Source: JAHFUA01 sp963733935 (GTDB taxonomy: Bacteria; Acidobacteriota; Terriglobia; Terriglobales; Acidobacteriaceae). Taken from it: 64,000 nt of DNA. A program made the position numbers and the translations under genes. The notes beneath the pieces are model-generated. The model saw nothing but the letters and a program-made list of their open reading frames with translations. It was not told where the DNA came from and made no database searches. Every line of letters starts with the position of its first letter. Position 1 is the first letter of the stretch. The stretch spans positions 620,001-684,000 of the forward strand of contig CAVTEQ010000014.1 in assembly GCA_963733935.1 (NCBI GenBank), read 5' to 3'. Positions 43,779-54,650 of this stretch are shown piece by piece.

Positions 43779-45007
43779 CTACTCGCCCTTGAAGTTGAGG
43801 GTGATGGTGGTCTCGCCCTCGACCGGCTTGCCATCCAGCATAAACGGGCGATAACGCCACTTCTTCACTGCCTCGATGGCCGCATTCGCGAGCCGCGGAT
43901 CGCCGCTGATGACGCGCAGCTGCCGGACACCGCCATCGATTCCGATTACGGCCTGCAACACCACGGAGCCGCGAATTCCAGCACTGCGAGCGTTGGGCGG
44001 AATTTGCGGGTCTCACCTTGAAGATCAGCGCTCCCGGGATTACGCCCGCGGAAATCTTGGGGCGGCGGCGGGCTCGCGTGGGGCCGGCGGACGCGTACCC
44101 TGCAAAACCGGCGATGAACTCGGCGGAACGATGGTGGGCAGTTCGATGGGCACTGCCGGCATCGAAATTGCGGGAGCCCGTTCCTGCGCTTCCTGCTTCA
44201 CTGCGTTGGACGAAGGGGCAGGGGCAGCGGACGATCCGCCTACCGGAGCAGCTTGGGTCGGCGGCTCGGAAACGGGTGACTCCGAGGCCGGCGGCGCGGG
44301 TTTGGATGGTGATGGTTTGGCGGTCGGGCTGGGGCGGCTACCTGCCGATTGCGCGTCCGTCGACGCCGGGGGGCGTTGTGTCGCCGGGGTTGGTTCTGCC
44401 GCCAGGCTCGTCGGTGCGGATGGGACCTTCGGCGTGGCCGGCGCCGGCGGCGCGGCCAGCGAGCGCCATCCTGTTCCAGAGCGGCAGTTGACCGGTCAGT
44501 TGCTGGAACACCACCAGGCTAAGCACGATGCACAGCAGCGCCAGGAGGCCCAGCTTCCAACCCTTGCCCGCGGTGGCAGGCGGACGCTTCGGGTTCAGGA
44601 GCAGACTCGGGAACGGTCAGGACGGCGGCGGTGTGCCCGTTTCCATTGCCCGCGGCCGCGGCAGCCGCCGAGGACTTACTTAACGCGTGGCCGCACATCC
44701 CGCAGAAGCGGGTGGCAGCCGGATTTCGCGAGCCGCAGTCCGAGCAAGTGACGGTCTCACCGGCGGGCGCGGCAGGCGCTCCCAGAACCAGCTCCTCCAG
44801 CGTCAGTACCGCGGTCGGTTGCGCGCCCTCCAGCAGGCCCTCGTCGAGCCCCTCTGACAGGCTGCCGAACAACCGCTCCAACTCAGGGTTTTCGAGCAGA
44901 TCGTCGCCATTGGACTGGGCGGATTGCTCACTCAGCAGCCGCAGCACCTCATCGGTGGTAGAGGCCGGCATCTCGTTTTGCGGAATAAGATTGTTGTCGT
45001 CAGGCAT
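43779..45007 (-). pseudogene. Zinc-ribbon/TonB-C fusion protein, several frameshifts
   Basis: Starts at the ATG at 45007 (MPDDNNLIPQNEMPASTTDE). The order is: a cytosolic acidic region, a zinc ribbon (CSDCGSRNPAATRFCGMCG), then in another frame a transmembrane helix (LGLLALLCIVLSLVVFQQLTG, near 44540). A Pro/Ala linker follows, then a TonB C-terminal domain (DPQIPPNARSAGIRGS, AIEAVKKWRYRPFMLDGKP) ending at 43779. At least three breaks lie near 44600, 44060 and 43995; some are fixed by removing one base. A cytosolic zinc ribbon on a TonB-type protein is unusual. Decay or sequence error are both possible. Confidence 0.65.
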
Positions 45008-45226
45008 GAAAATTCCCACGCGCGCGGATATGCCGCTGATCAGCAGGCATCCACCGCCATTTCGGCTCTCAGTGGGGATCTGGAGACGCTTAGGGGAGAC
45101 AACGATTCTAATACGACTGCGGCACATTGCATCCATTACTTTCGCCATGAGGCAGGTTACGCCGGGCTGCCTTTCTCCACCCAGGCAAAGCCTTTATGAG
45201 ACAATGCGCCGCGCTGAGGTCAGGAG

Positions 45227-46783
45227 ATGGTGCTCCCCGACACTTTTAACGTTGCCAGCTGGCTGGTGGACCGCAACCTTGAAGAGGGACGGGGAGGCAA
45301 CATCGCTATCGAATGCCGCGAGGAGCTCGTCACCTACAAGCAGGTGGCGGAGCGCGTCAACCGGGCGGGAAACGCATTGCGCGGCCTGGGATTGCGCGTC
45401 GAAGAGCGCGTCCTGTTGATCCTGCTGGATACACCAGAGTTCGTCTACAGCTTCCTGGGCGCAATCAAGGCGGGCATGGTCCCGGTGCCGGCCAATACAC
45501 TGCTCAAGCCTCCGGAATACGAATACATGCTCAAGGACTCGCGGGCGCGCGCGGTGATCGTGAGCGAGGCGCTGCTGCCGCAGGTGCAGGCGATCCCGCG
45601 CGAGCGGCTGCCGCACCTGCGCGAGATCATTGTGGTGGGCAACGCGTCCGCCGGCGCGCATTCTTTCGCCGACTTGATGGCCCAAGCTAGCCCGCAGCTC
45701 GATGTCGAACCCACCAGCAAGGACGATGCCGCCTTCTGGCTGTATTCCTCTGGAAGCACGGGTTTTCCCAAGGGCTGCGTGCACCTGCAGCACGACATCG
45801 TGGTGGCCTGCGAACTTTACGGCAAAGGGATTCTCGGGATTACGGCTCGCGACCGCTGCTTCAGCGTGGCCAAGTTGTTTTTTGCATATGGCTTGGGGAA
45901 TGGCCTCTATTTTCCGTTCTCCGTGGGCGCCACCAGCATTCTGTGGCCCGGCCCGCCCACGCCGCCCAATGTGTATGAGGTGATCGAGCGCCACCGCCCG
46001 ACGCTGTTCTATTCCGTACCGACCAGCTACGTGGGGCTGCTGTCACATCGGCGCGATGACGCGGATTTCGACCTTTCCTCGATTCGCAACGCAGTGTCGG
46101 CAGGCGAATCGCTGCCGCCGGCAGTTTTCGAGCGCTTTAAACAGCGCTTTGGAGTAGAAATCCTGGATGGGCTGGGCTCAACCGAGCTGCTGCACATCGC
46201 AATCTCCAACCGCCGCGGGGCGGCGCGGCCGGGTTCCAGCGGACAGGTGGTTCCCGGATACGAAGCCAAAATCATCGACGAGAACAACCAGCCGGTTGCG
46301 CCGGGAGAAGTGGGCAGCCTGGTCGTCCGCGGCGACAGCACCTGCGCCTGCTACTGGAACCAGCACGAAAAGACCAAGAACACCATCGAAGGCCAGTGGA
46401 TCCGCACCGGCGATAAGTACTATCAGGACGCCGACGGCTACTTCTGGTACGCAGGCCGCTCCGACGACATGCTGAAGGTCTCGGGCCAGTGGGTGAGCCC
46501 GGTGGAACTGGAGGCGGCGCTCGTCGCGCATGATGCCGTGCGCGAGGCTGCGGTGATCGGGCGCGAGGACGCCGACCGCCTGGTCAAGCCGATGGCTTTC
46601 GTGGTTTTGCAGCCGGACGTCGCCGCCAATGACAAAACCGCCGGTGAGCTGCAGGATTTTGTTGCCGCCAAGCTGGCGCCGTTTAAGAAGCCGCGGTGGG
46701 TGGAGTTCATCAATGAGCTGCCCAAGACGGCCACTGGGAAGATTCAGCGATTTAAACTGCGGGAGCGAGTGCGGGGCGATTAA
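45227..46783 (+). CDS. Benzoate-CoA ligase-family enzyme
   Basis: 518 aa ANL-superfamily adenylating enzyme. The ATP-binding SSGSTGFPKGCVHLQHD (residues ~168-184), YEAKIIDENNQPV, GEVGSLVVRGDSTC and GRSDDMLKVSGQWVSP are typical, as is the C-terminal catalytic Lys in LPKTATGKIQRFKL. The aromatic-pocket segment KLFFAYGLGNGLYFPFSVGA is the pattern of benzoate/4-hydroxybenzoate-CoA ligases. It would make an aryl-CoA thioester in the cytosol. No ring-degrading genes are adjacent, so the pathway is unclear; the FAH enzyme at 15 kb is far off. Confidence 0.88.
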   Translation: MVLPDTFNVASWLVDRNLEEGRGGNIAIECREELVTYKQVAERVNRAGNALRGLGLRVEERVLLILLDTPEFVYSFLGAIKAGMVPVPANTLLKPPEYEYMLKDSRARAVIVSEALLPQVQAIPRERLPHLREIIVVGNASAGAHSFADLMAQASPQLDVEPTSKDDAAFWLYSSGSTGFPKGCVHLQHDIVVACELYGKGILGITARDRCFSVAKLFFAYGLGNGLYFPFSVGATSILWPGPPTPPNVYEVIERHRPTLFYSVPTSYVGLLSHRRDDADFDLSSIRNAVSAGESLPPAVFERFKQRFGVEILDGLGSTELLHIAISNRRGAARPGSSGQVVPGYEAKIIDENNQPVAPGEVGSLVVRGDSTCACYWNQHEKTKNTIEGQWIRTGDKYYQDADGYFWYAGRSDDMLKVSGQWVSPVELEAALVAHDAVREAAVIGREDADRLVKPMAFVVLQPDVAANDKTAGELQDFVAAKLAPFKKPRWVEFINELPKTATGKIQRFKLRERVRGD

Positions 46784-46789
46784 AACGCC

Positions 46790-47371
46790 CTACACCGGCC
46801 GATAGTAGCTCTCCCCGGCGCAAGCTCGGCACAGAACGTGGTCCTCGCGCCGGACTTCGCGCTTGAAGTTGATGCCTTCTCCGCATTTCTCGCAAACTAT
46901 GCGATCGCCCTTGTAGCCCGGAAACTCTTCCGGCGGCAGCTCGACTTTGACCCATTGACAGTCGAATAGGTCGTCTGCGCGCATCTCGCGGTAGGCCAGC
47001 ATCTGCTGCTGGTTCTTGTCGGCGATCTCCGGATGCATGGAGCGCGCCAGCGCCTTCGAGGATTCCTTGGCCGCCACGCGGATGGCCTTACCGCCGGCGG
47101 TGTCGACGAACGTCGCCGCCATCTTGCCCCAATCGCGAAACTTGAGCGCACGCTTACCCAGCCGGCATCCAGTGACCACGGCGACGGCGTCGGTGGCGCA
47201 GCGGTCGATCTCCACGAAGGTGACCAGGCGCTTGCGGTCCTTGCCTTGGGGATCTTCGATTCCGAGCTGCGCCAGGCCGAGCATGGCCATGCGCACGCCC
47301 AGCACTTGCCCGGCGCAAAGGTGGCCGTGGGCGCGCTCGGCATCCTGCAGGTATTCGTCCAACGACTTCAT
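46790..47371 (-). CDS. FmdE-family protein with C-terminal zinc ribbon
   Basis: 193 aa from the ATG at 47371 (MKSLDEYLQDAERAHGHLCA). HGHLCAGQVLGVRMAMLGL is the FmdE active-site-like Cys/His motif, and FVEIDRCATDAVAVVTGC follows. The C-terminus carries CEKCGEGINFKREVRREDHV and LCRAC, a zinc finger. FmdE is found with tungsten formylmethanofuran dehydrogenase in methanogens, but bacterial members are common and of unknown function. It overlaps the upstream secreted-protein gene by 4 bp, so they form an operon. Confidence 0.85.
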   Translation of the reverse strand: MKSLDEYLQDAERAHGHLCAGQVLGVRMAMLGLAQLGIEDPQGKDRKRLVTFVEIDRCATDAVAVVTGCRLGKRALKFRDWGKMAATFVDTAGGKAIRVAAKESSKALARSMHPEIADKNQQQMLAYREMRADDLFDCQWVKVELPPEEFPGYKGDRIVCEKCGEGINFKREVRREDHVLCRACAGESYYRPV

Positions 47372-48033
47372 TCCTGGGGCTCCTGTTCTGGCGAGATTTC
47401 GCACGCCTGGCGGTGGATGGCGAAGGTCACCGGCTGCCCCTCCTTGGGAACTATAGTCACGCGCACCGGTTGGCGCTCCCAGGTTGGGGCGTCGCACTCG
47501 GAGTCGGGTACGTCGCCGCCGTGGGCGCGTCCCAGTTCTTTGCGGACCAGCGGCTTCTTGACCCCGATCTGTGCGACCACGGCATAGAGCTTCGTAGCAT
47601 CGCCGGAGAGCCCGCAATAGGCGACGTAATCGCGATACCAGCTCGCGGTCGAATAGAACGGATCAAAGTCCGGCAGGTGCAGTTCGCTCACGCGGCCAGT
47701 GGGACGGTCTACGAGCAACCAGCCGGCGCGCTGCCACTTCCACTTAGGAGCAGTCTTGGGATCGGAAGGCAGGCGGTCATTCACACGGTAGACCTTGCGC
47801 ACCACGAAGGCGCGGTCGGTGATGTCGCGGGACGGGCCGGTGGTGAACTCCTTGACTCTGCCGTCCACCATGAGCGAACGCACCCTGATCTTGATCGCCG
47901 CCTGCTCCCCGGCGCCCACGAACCATTGCACCTCGTAGGCCGGGCCGAAGCCGATGACGTGTCCTCCCGAAGCAGCTGGGGTGGTTACCCAAAGCGTTAG
48001 CCCTATCAAGAGCAGAAGCCGGCCCAAGCGCAT
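47368..48033 (-). CDS. Secreted hypothetical protein
   Basis: 221 aa with a signal peptide (LLLLIGLTLWVTTPAASGG). The mature part is beta-rich, with blocks such as YEVQWFVGAGEQAAIKIRVR, DRAFVVRKVYRVNDRLP and WLLVDRPTGRVSELHLPDFD. Cysteines (YCGL, SECD, QACE) might form disulfides. I do not recognise a domain. It leads a two-gene operon with fmdE, which may be coincidental because FmdE lacks a signal peptide. Function unknown. Confidence 0.7.
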   Translation of the reverse strand: MRLGRLLLLIGLTLWVTTPAASGGHVIGFGPAYEVQWFVGAGEQAAIKIRVRSLMVDGRVKEFTTGPSRDITDRAFVVRKVYRVNDRLPSDPKTAPKWKWQRAGWLLVDRPTGRVSELHLPDFDPFYSTASWYRDYVAYCGLSGDATKLYAVVAQIGVKKPLVRKELGRAHGGDVPDSECDAPTWERQPVRVTIVPKEGQPVTFAIHRQACEISPEQEPQE

Positions 48034-48152
48034 GCATCAAAGCCTAATGGTTCATGGCGATGGGCGCAAACCGGGTGGAATGTAAAAAAGGTCTATATTC
48101 ACCTAGGGAACCCCACTGCCGTGCGGTTTTCGCTTAGAATACAAGGCGGGCC

Positions 48153-49178
48153 ATGGTCATGCATCCCTTGGGCAGAGCAGTACCTTCACCGGGAGTCGTA
48201 GAAGTTCCGGGGCGGCGGCGAGCGCAGCGCGTCCTCATCGTAGACGACAATCCTGACAACATCATCCTCACCCGGGAGCTGCTCTTATCGCGCGGCTACG
48301 ACGTGCAGAGCGTCATCAGCGCGGAGGACGCCCAGCAAGCCATCCAGAAGCAGCAGCCTGACCTGATCTTGCTGGATGTGATTCTGCCCGGCAAATCCGG
48401 ATACGAACTTTGCCACGAGCTGAAGGAAGACCCCTTCACGCGGCTGATTCCGATCGTGATGATCACCGGGCTGACCGATCGCGAGGACAAGATCCGCGGC
48501 ATCGAGGCCGGCGCCGATGATTTCCTGAACAAGCCCATCTTTCCCGAAGAGCTGTTCGCGCGCGTCAACTCGCTGCTCAAGCTGAAAGAGTTCACCGACG
48601 AACTGGAGCACGTCGAGGAAGTGCTGTTCACGCTGGCGCTGGGAGTCGAGGCGCGCGATCCCTACACCGAGGGCCATTGCGACCGGCTCTCGCGTTACGC
48701 CAGCGACCTGGGACGCCACCTTAAGCTGGACGAAGACTCAGTGATTGCCCTCAAACGCGGCGGCGTGCTGCACGACCTGGGCAAGATCAGCATTCCTGAT
48801 GAGATCCTCAAGAAAGGCGCGGATCTTACACCCGCCGAGTGGGAGATCATGAAGCAGCACCCCATCATCGGTGAGAATATCTGCAAGCCGCTGAAATCGC
48901 TGCGGCAGGTTCTGCCCATCATCCGCAGCCACCACGAGCATTGGAACGGCAGCGGATATCCCGACCGCCTGCGCGCCCACGATATTCCCCTGCTGGCGCG
49001 CATCCTGCAGGTGGTGGACGTGTATGACGCACTGCGCACCGAGCGGCCCTACAAGCCCGCGATCGATCATGAGGGATCCCGGCGGACCATGGAAGACGAG
49101 GCCCGGGCGGGACTGTGGGACCGCGAGCTGGTCCGCCAGTTCTTCAACATGCTCGAGCAACAGCGGCGCGCAGCGTAG
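48153..49178 (+). CDS. Response regulator with HD-GYP output domain
   Basis: 341 aa; MHPLG at 48159 is a second possible start. A receiver domain (residues ~22-140: VLIVDDNPDNIILTREL, phosphoacceptor Asp in DLILLDVILPGKSG, Lys in FLNKPIFPEEL) joins an HD-GYP domain with HDLGKISIPDEIL and HHEHWNGSGYPDRL. It probably hydrolyses c-di-GMP to pGpG/GMP under phosphorylation control. The cognate kinase is not adjacent. The downstream gene is transcribed in the same direction 30 bp later. Confidence 0.92.
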   Translation: MVMHPLGRAVPSPGVVEVPGRRRAQRVLIVDDNPDNIILTRELLLSRGYDVQSVISAEDAQQAIQKQQPDLILLDVILPGKSGYELCHELKEDPFTRLIPIVMITGLTDREDKIRGIEAGADDFLNKPIFPEELFARVNSLLKLKEFTDELEHVEEVLFTLALGVEARDPYTEGHCDRLSRYASDLGRHLKLDEDSVIALKRGGVLHDLGKISIPDEILKKGADLTPAEWEIMKQHPIIGENICKPLKSLRQVLPIIRSHHEHWNGSGYPDRLRAHDIPLLARILQVVDVYDALRTERPYKPAIDHEGSRRTMEDEARAGLWDRELVRQFFNMLEQQRRAA

Positions 49179-49208
49179 AATCTTCGAGCGTTCTCAGTCC
49201 GAAACAAC

Positions 49209-50747
49209 ATGGCCAAGCGCCTGCCTTCTTCCAGCTTCGGGTTCACGCCCGCGGAGTTGCGTACCATCCGCGCGATGAAAGATCCAAACGGCGTGCAGAA
49301 GTTTCTGAACAGCCTGCCTTACCATCTGGAGATGACCTGCTGGTCGCCGCGCAAGGTGCTGCGCGAGCGCACCGTGCATTGCCTGGAAGGCGCGATCTTT
49401 GCCGTCGCCGCGCTGCGCGTGCTCGGATATCCGCCGCTGATCTGGGACCTCGAAGCGGAACGCGATACCGACCACGTCCTGGCTATCTTCAAAGAGAACG
49501 GCGGCTGGGGAGCGGTGGCGGCCTCGAACTTTGCCGGCTGCCGCTACCGCGAGCCGGTTTATCGCTCGCTGCGCGAGCTGGCCATGAGCTACTTCAATCT
49601 GTATTTCAACCTGGCGCGGCAGCGATCGCTGCGCCGCTATTCGCAGCCTGTCAACATGGCGCGCTTCGACCACCTGAACTGGATGACCAGCGAGGACGAA
49701 GTCTGGTACATCGCCGAGTACCTGTGCGACATCCCGCATCGCCCCTTGCTCACGCCCAAGCAGGAGAAATCACTTCATACCGTCGATGAACGCCTGTACC
49801 AAGGCCGAGCTCGTAGGGCACCGGTGGAAGTGAAGGTGTACTCTGATGTAAGAGCGCGGCGCGGCTCGACAGCCTGCGTTCTTTTCCTCTTATTGCTCGC
49901 GCTGCATCTCTCCGGACAGACTCCCAAGCTCGCCCGAACGAACGAACCGCGAACGCTCTCGAGCGACGAGATCCAACCGCTGATCCGGGCGGTGGCGGAA
50001 AACGACATCGCCAATGACCTCAGGCAGCGCGACTACACCTATCTGCAGCGCGAGGAAGAACACAAGCTCGACGGCCAGGGAAATCAGAAATCAGTCGAGA
50101 CCCGCGACTTCGAGATCATGATGCTGTACGGGCAGCAGGTGCGTCGGCTGATCGCACGCAACGACAAGCCGCTGAGCGCGGACGAATCCGCCAAGGAAGA
50201 GAAGAGGATCCAGGAAGTCATTCGCAAGCGCGAACAGGAAACGCCCGAGCAGCGGGAAAAGCGGCTGCAGAAAGAAACGCGCGAGCGCGAAGAGGAGAGG
50301 GCTTTCGTACGCGAGGTGGCTGACGCGTATACCTTTCGTCTGGTGCGGACCGAGACTCTGGACGGGCGGGAGACTTACGTCATCGATGCCGAGCCGCGGC
50401 CCGGCTTCCAGCCTCACGTAAAAGACGCCAGGTACCTGCCCAAATTTCGCGGTCGCATCTGGATCGACAGCGGCGAGACCCAGTGGATCAAAGCCGATAT
50501 CGAGGTGATCGACACCGTTTCCTGGGGGCTCTTCCTGGCCCGCTTCCACAAAGGCTCACGCATCAGCATCGAGCTGACCCGCGTCAACGACGAGGTATGG
50601 CTGCCAAAATCGGTTTCCTTGAAACTATCTGCCCGGCTGGCCCTGGTGAAGAGCTTCAACGTAAGCGAGAACGTCAGCTATCGCGACTACAAGAAGTTTC
50701 GCAGCGATATCAAAATCACGCCGGCACCGGAGGCGGAAACTCACTGA
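49209..50747 (+). CDS. Transglutaminase-like protein fused to a secreted-type protein
   Basis: 512 aa in one frame. Residues 1-~205 (MAKRLPSSSFGFTPAELRTI) form a soluble transglutaminase-like domain with a Cys in MTCWSP and in HCLEGAIFAVAALR, then AERDTDHVLAIFKENGG. From ~212 a signal-peptide-like helix (STACVLFLLLLALHLSGQT) appears mid-protein, followed by a ~290-residue region with a charged coiled coil (EEKRIQEVIRKREQETPEQR). Two originally separate genes seem to be joined; a GTG at 49834 could start the second. A missed stop through one indel, or a true fusion, cannot be told apart. Confidence 0.7.
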   Translation: MAKRLPSSSFGFTPAELRTIRAMKDPNGVQKFLNSLPYHLEMTCWSPRKVLRERTVHCLEGAIFAVAALRVLGYPPLIWDLEAERDTDHVLAIFKENGGWGAVAASNFAGCRYREPVYRSLRELAMSYFNLYFNLARQRSLRRYSQPVNMARFDHLNWMTSEDEVWYIAEYLCDIPHRPLLTPKQEKSLHTVDERLYQGRARRAPVEVKVYSDVRARRGSTACVLFLLLLALHLSGQTPKLARTNEPRTLSSDEIQPLIRAVAENDIANDLRQRDYTYLQREEEHKLDGQGNQKSVETRDFEIMMLYGQQVRRLIARNDKPLSADESAKEEKRIQEVIRKREQETPEQREKRLQKETREREEERAFVREVADAYTFRLVRTETLDGRETYVIDAEPRPGFQPHVKDARYLPKFRGRIWIDSGETQWIKADIEVIDTVSWGLFLARFHKGSRISIELTRVNDEVWLPKSVSLKLSARLALVKSFNVSENVSYRDYKKFRSDIKITPAPEAETH

Positions 50748-50756
50748 TTAGAGATT

Positions 50757-50870
50757 GTCATCCCGACCGAGGGCGTGAGCCCGAGCGGAGGGACCTTGTG
50801 TTTACTCTCTCACGCCAAAATCATTGTCATCCCGACCGAGCGCTTTAGCGCGAGCGGAGGGACCTTGTGT
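50757..50870. repeat. Two direct copies of the GACCGAG...GAGCGGAGGGACC element
   Basis: Copy one (50757-50805) is tgtcatcccgaccgagggcg, a short hairpin centre, then gagcggagggaccttgtg. Copy two (50826-50871) is the same with a cgctttagcgcg centre. Both flank or form the 3' end of the GIY-YIG gene. A third copy, inverted, is at 51178-51226. Confidence 0.85.
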
Positions 50871-51182
50871 TTCGGGACCTTGTCTTTCAAACCAGTGCGC
50901 CGCCAGATCGCGATACCCTGGATTCATCGATTCGATCAAAGCAATCTTCTTTTCCCGCCGCCAACGCTTGATCTGTTTTTCACGCGCAATCGCACTCCGT
51001 ACGTAAAAGTACGTCTCGAAATAAACCAGCCGAGTGGCTTTGTACTGCGATGAGAAGCCGTCGATTTCACCACTCTTGTGCTGCTGCACTCGTCGTCGCA
51101 GCCGGCCGGTAACACCCGTATATAACGCGCGGCGCGAGCTGCTCATCATCATGTAAACGTAATAACGGCGCTCGCCAAGCAC
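50802..51182 (-). CDS. GIY-YIG endonuclease-family protein, ends within flanking repeat
   Basis: 126 aa from a GTG at 51182 that lies in the flanking repeat; the GIY-YIG-like core is YYVYMMMSSSRRALYTGVTG, with RLRRRVQQHKSGE and AIAREKQIKRWRREKKIALI (residues ~7-85). The last ~28 residues (RQGPETQGPSARAKALGRDD and on) are simply a translation of a repeat copy. Stand-alone members of this family (UPF0213-like) have no proven function. Being bracketed by inverted repeat copies suggests a mobile or repeat-spreading unit. Confidence 0.8.
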   Translation of the reverse strand: MLGERRYYVYMMMSSSRRALYTGVTGRLRRRVQQHKSGEIDGFSSQYKATRLVYFETYFYVRSAIAREKQIKRWRREKKIALIESMNPGYRDLAAHWFERQGPETQGPSARAKALGRDDNDFGVRE

Positions 51183-51226
51183 AAGGTCCCTCCGCTCGGG
51201 CTCACGCCCTCGGTCGGGATGACAAT
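51178..51226. repeat. Inverted copy of the GAGCGGAGGGACC element
   Basis: agcacaaggtccctccgctc, a ggctcacgccc centre, then tcggtcgggatgacaatg: the reverse complement of the copy at 50757. It covers the GTG start of the GIY-YIG gene. Confidence 0.85.
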
Positions 51227-51345
51227 GTTATTGGTGGGGAATGACACTACAAGGGGCCGAAATTCTCCCAGAACTCCGCCTGTATAATCGAGAGATGTTT
51301 GCCCGCCGAAATGCTCTCCGGGTGAGGCCATAACAGCTAATCTTC

Positions 51346-53334
<1,989 letters not shown>

Positions 53335-53359
53335 ATCTCCCGCTCAGACGCCGAACCGC

Positions 53360-54076
53360 TCAGTCTGTGTGAGTTACATCGCTCTCTGCGACCAGGTTAT
53401 AGCGCTTGAGTTTGCGATAGAGGGTCGCACGGCTGATCCCTAGCATCTTGCCCGCCAGCGCCTTGTCGCCGCGCACCTGCTGGAATACGCGTTGAATCGT
53501 CATCCTCTCCAAGTGTTCAAGGTCGGTGGGAGCCTGCGATACCAGCGGCTGGGAAACAGCCGAGGAATGCGCTCGCGGCGAGACTACAGGACCGCCGAAG
53601 ATATAGCCGGAATCGTGGCCGGCGAGGGCCCCGGCATGCTCCATGGACGTTTCGAGCTCGCGAACGCGGTCCCTGAGGCGATCGCGCTCGGCCATCAGGC
53701 GGACCTTCTCCGCCATGCGCTCGAGCATGAGCTTCATCTCTTCGACGGAGAAGGGTTTGGTGATGTAGTGATAGGCGCCCAGCTTCATGGCCTGAACGGC
53801 GCTGCTGATGGAGCCATGGCCGGTCATGATTGCGACCTCGGTTCGCGGGCACAGCGTCTTGATCTGCTGCAGCAATTCCAGTCCGGATTTTTCCGGCAGG
53901 CAGAGGTCGGTGACCACGATGTCGGGAGCATCGGTCTCGAGCAGGGGAAGCACGGCTTCGGCGCTGCCCGCCTCCTGGCAGCGGAAGCCGAGCGCCTCAG
54001 CGATGCAGGTGCACAGCTCGCGGAGGGCGGGTTCGTCATCCACGATGAGGAAACGAATGCGCCAGTCGTCACTCAT
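53360..54076 (-). CDS. Response regulator, receiver plus Fis-type HTH
   Basis: 238 aa. Receiver: FLIVDDEPALRELC, phosphoacceptor Asp in IVVTDLCLPEKSG, Lys in YHYITKPFSVEEM. A coiled linker (RLRDRVRELETSMEH) leads to a C-terminal Fis-type helix-turn-helix (RGDKALAGKMLGISRATLYR). There is no AAA+ module, so it is a RegA/PrrA-style regulator rather than an NtrC-type sigma54 activator. It overlaps the upstream response regulator by one base, so the two are co-translated. The kinase is not in the window. Confidence 0.9.
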   Translation of the reverse strand: MSDDWRIRFLIVDDEPALRELCTCIAEALGFRCQEAGSAEAVLPLLETDAPDIVVTDLCLPEKSGLELLQQIKTLCPRTEVAIMTGHGSISSAVQAMKLGAYHYITKPFSVEEMKLMLERMAEKVRLMAERDRLRDRVRELETSMEHAGALAGHDSGYIFGGPVVSPRAHSSAVSQPLVSQAPTDLEHLERMTIQRVFQQVRGDKALAGKMLGISRATLYRKLKRYNLVAESDVTHTD

Positions 54077-54477
54077 TACGGCTTGCCGAAAGTCTTCTCC
54101 ACCATGGCGATGAGCTGCTGCACGCGGAATGGTTTCTCCACGAAGGGAGCGCCGGTATGCTGCAGCACCGCGGCGCTGGTCTCGTTGACGGTGTCGCCGG
54201 TGACAAAAATGACCCGTGTGGCCAGGTCGCTGCGGTGGGCCGTGATCCAGGCATGAACATCAGCGCCGCTCACGCCTCCGGGAGTGCGCATGTCGGTGAT
54301 CACCCCTAAATACTTCCCGCCGGCCAGCAACTCCAGAGCTTTCACCCCCGAGGCCGCCGCCACGGTGGCATACCCGTTGCGTTCCAACGCGGCGCGCATG
54401 AAATCCATGACCGCCGGTTCATCTTCGACGATCAGGATGGGCAAAGATCCCGCGGCCGGCGAACTGGGAGTGCTCAC
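54076..54477 (-). CDS. Single-domain response regulator
   Basis: 133 aa from a GTG at 54477, chosen because a perfect AGGAGG precedes it; the longer reading to 54516 is unsupported. It is a lone receiver (ILIVEDEPAVMDFMRAAL, acceptor Asp in GVITDMRTPGGVSGADV, Lys in PFVEKPFRVQQL). It lacks an output domain and may pass phosphate on, as in a relay, to the next gene's product. The two genes form an operon. Confidence 0.88.
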   Translation of the reverse strand: MSTPSSPAAGSLPILIVEDEPAVMDFMRAALERNGYATVAAASGVKALELLAGGKYLGVITDMRTPGGVSGADVHAWITAHRSDLATRVIFVTGDTVNETSAAVLQHTGAPFVEKPFRVQQLIAMVEKTFGKP

Positions 54478-54650
54478 ATTTCCTCCTGCGGGCGCTAAGC
54501 TCCACGATGCCGCCACGCGCAGGCTGGGCAGGGCCCAAGCGGAAGCTAATCGCCAATCTCAATTTGAGTCAAGGATATTGAGGGCCATGTGCCCAGTTGA
54601 GAACCGGGTAGCCGGACCGAAAATCGCCGGCCTGAGGAGGTCGCGCCGCG

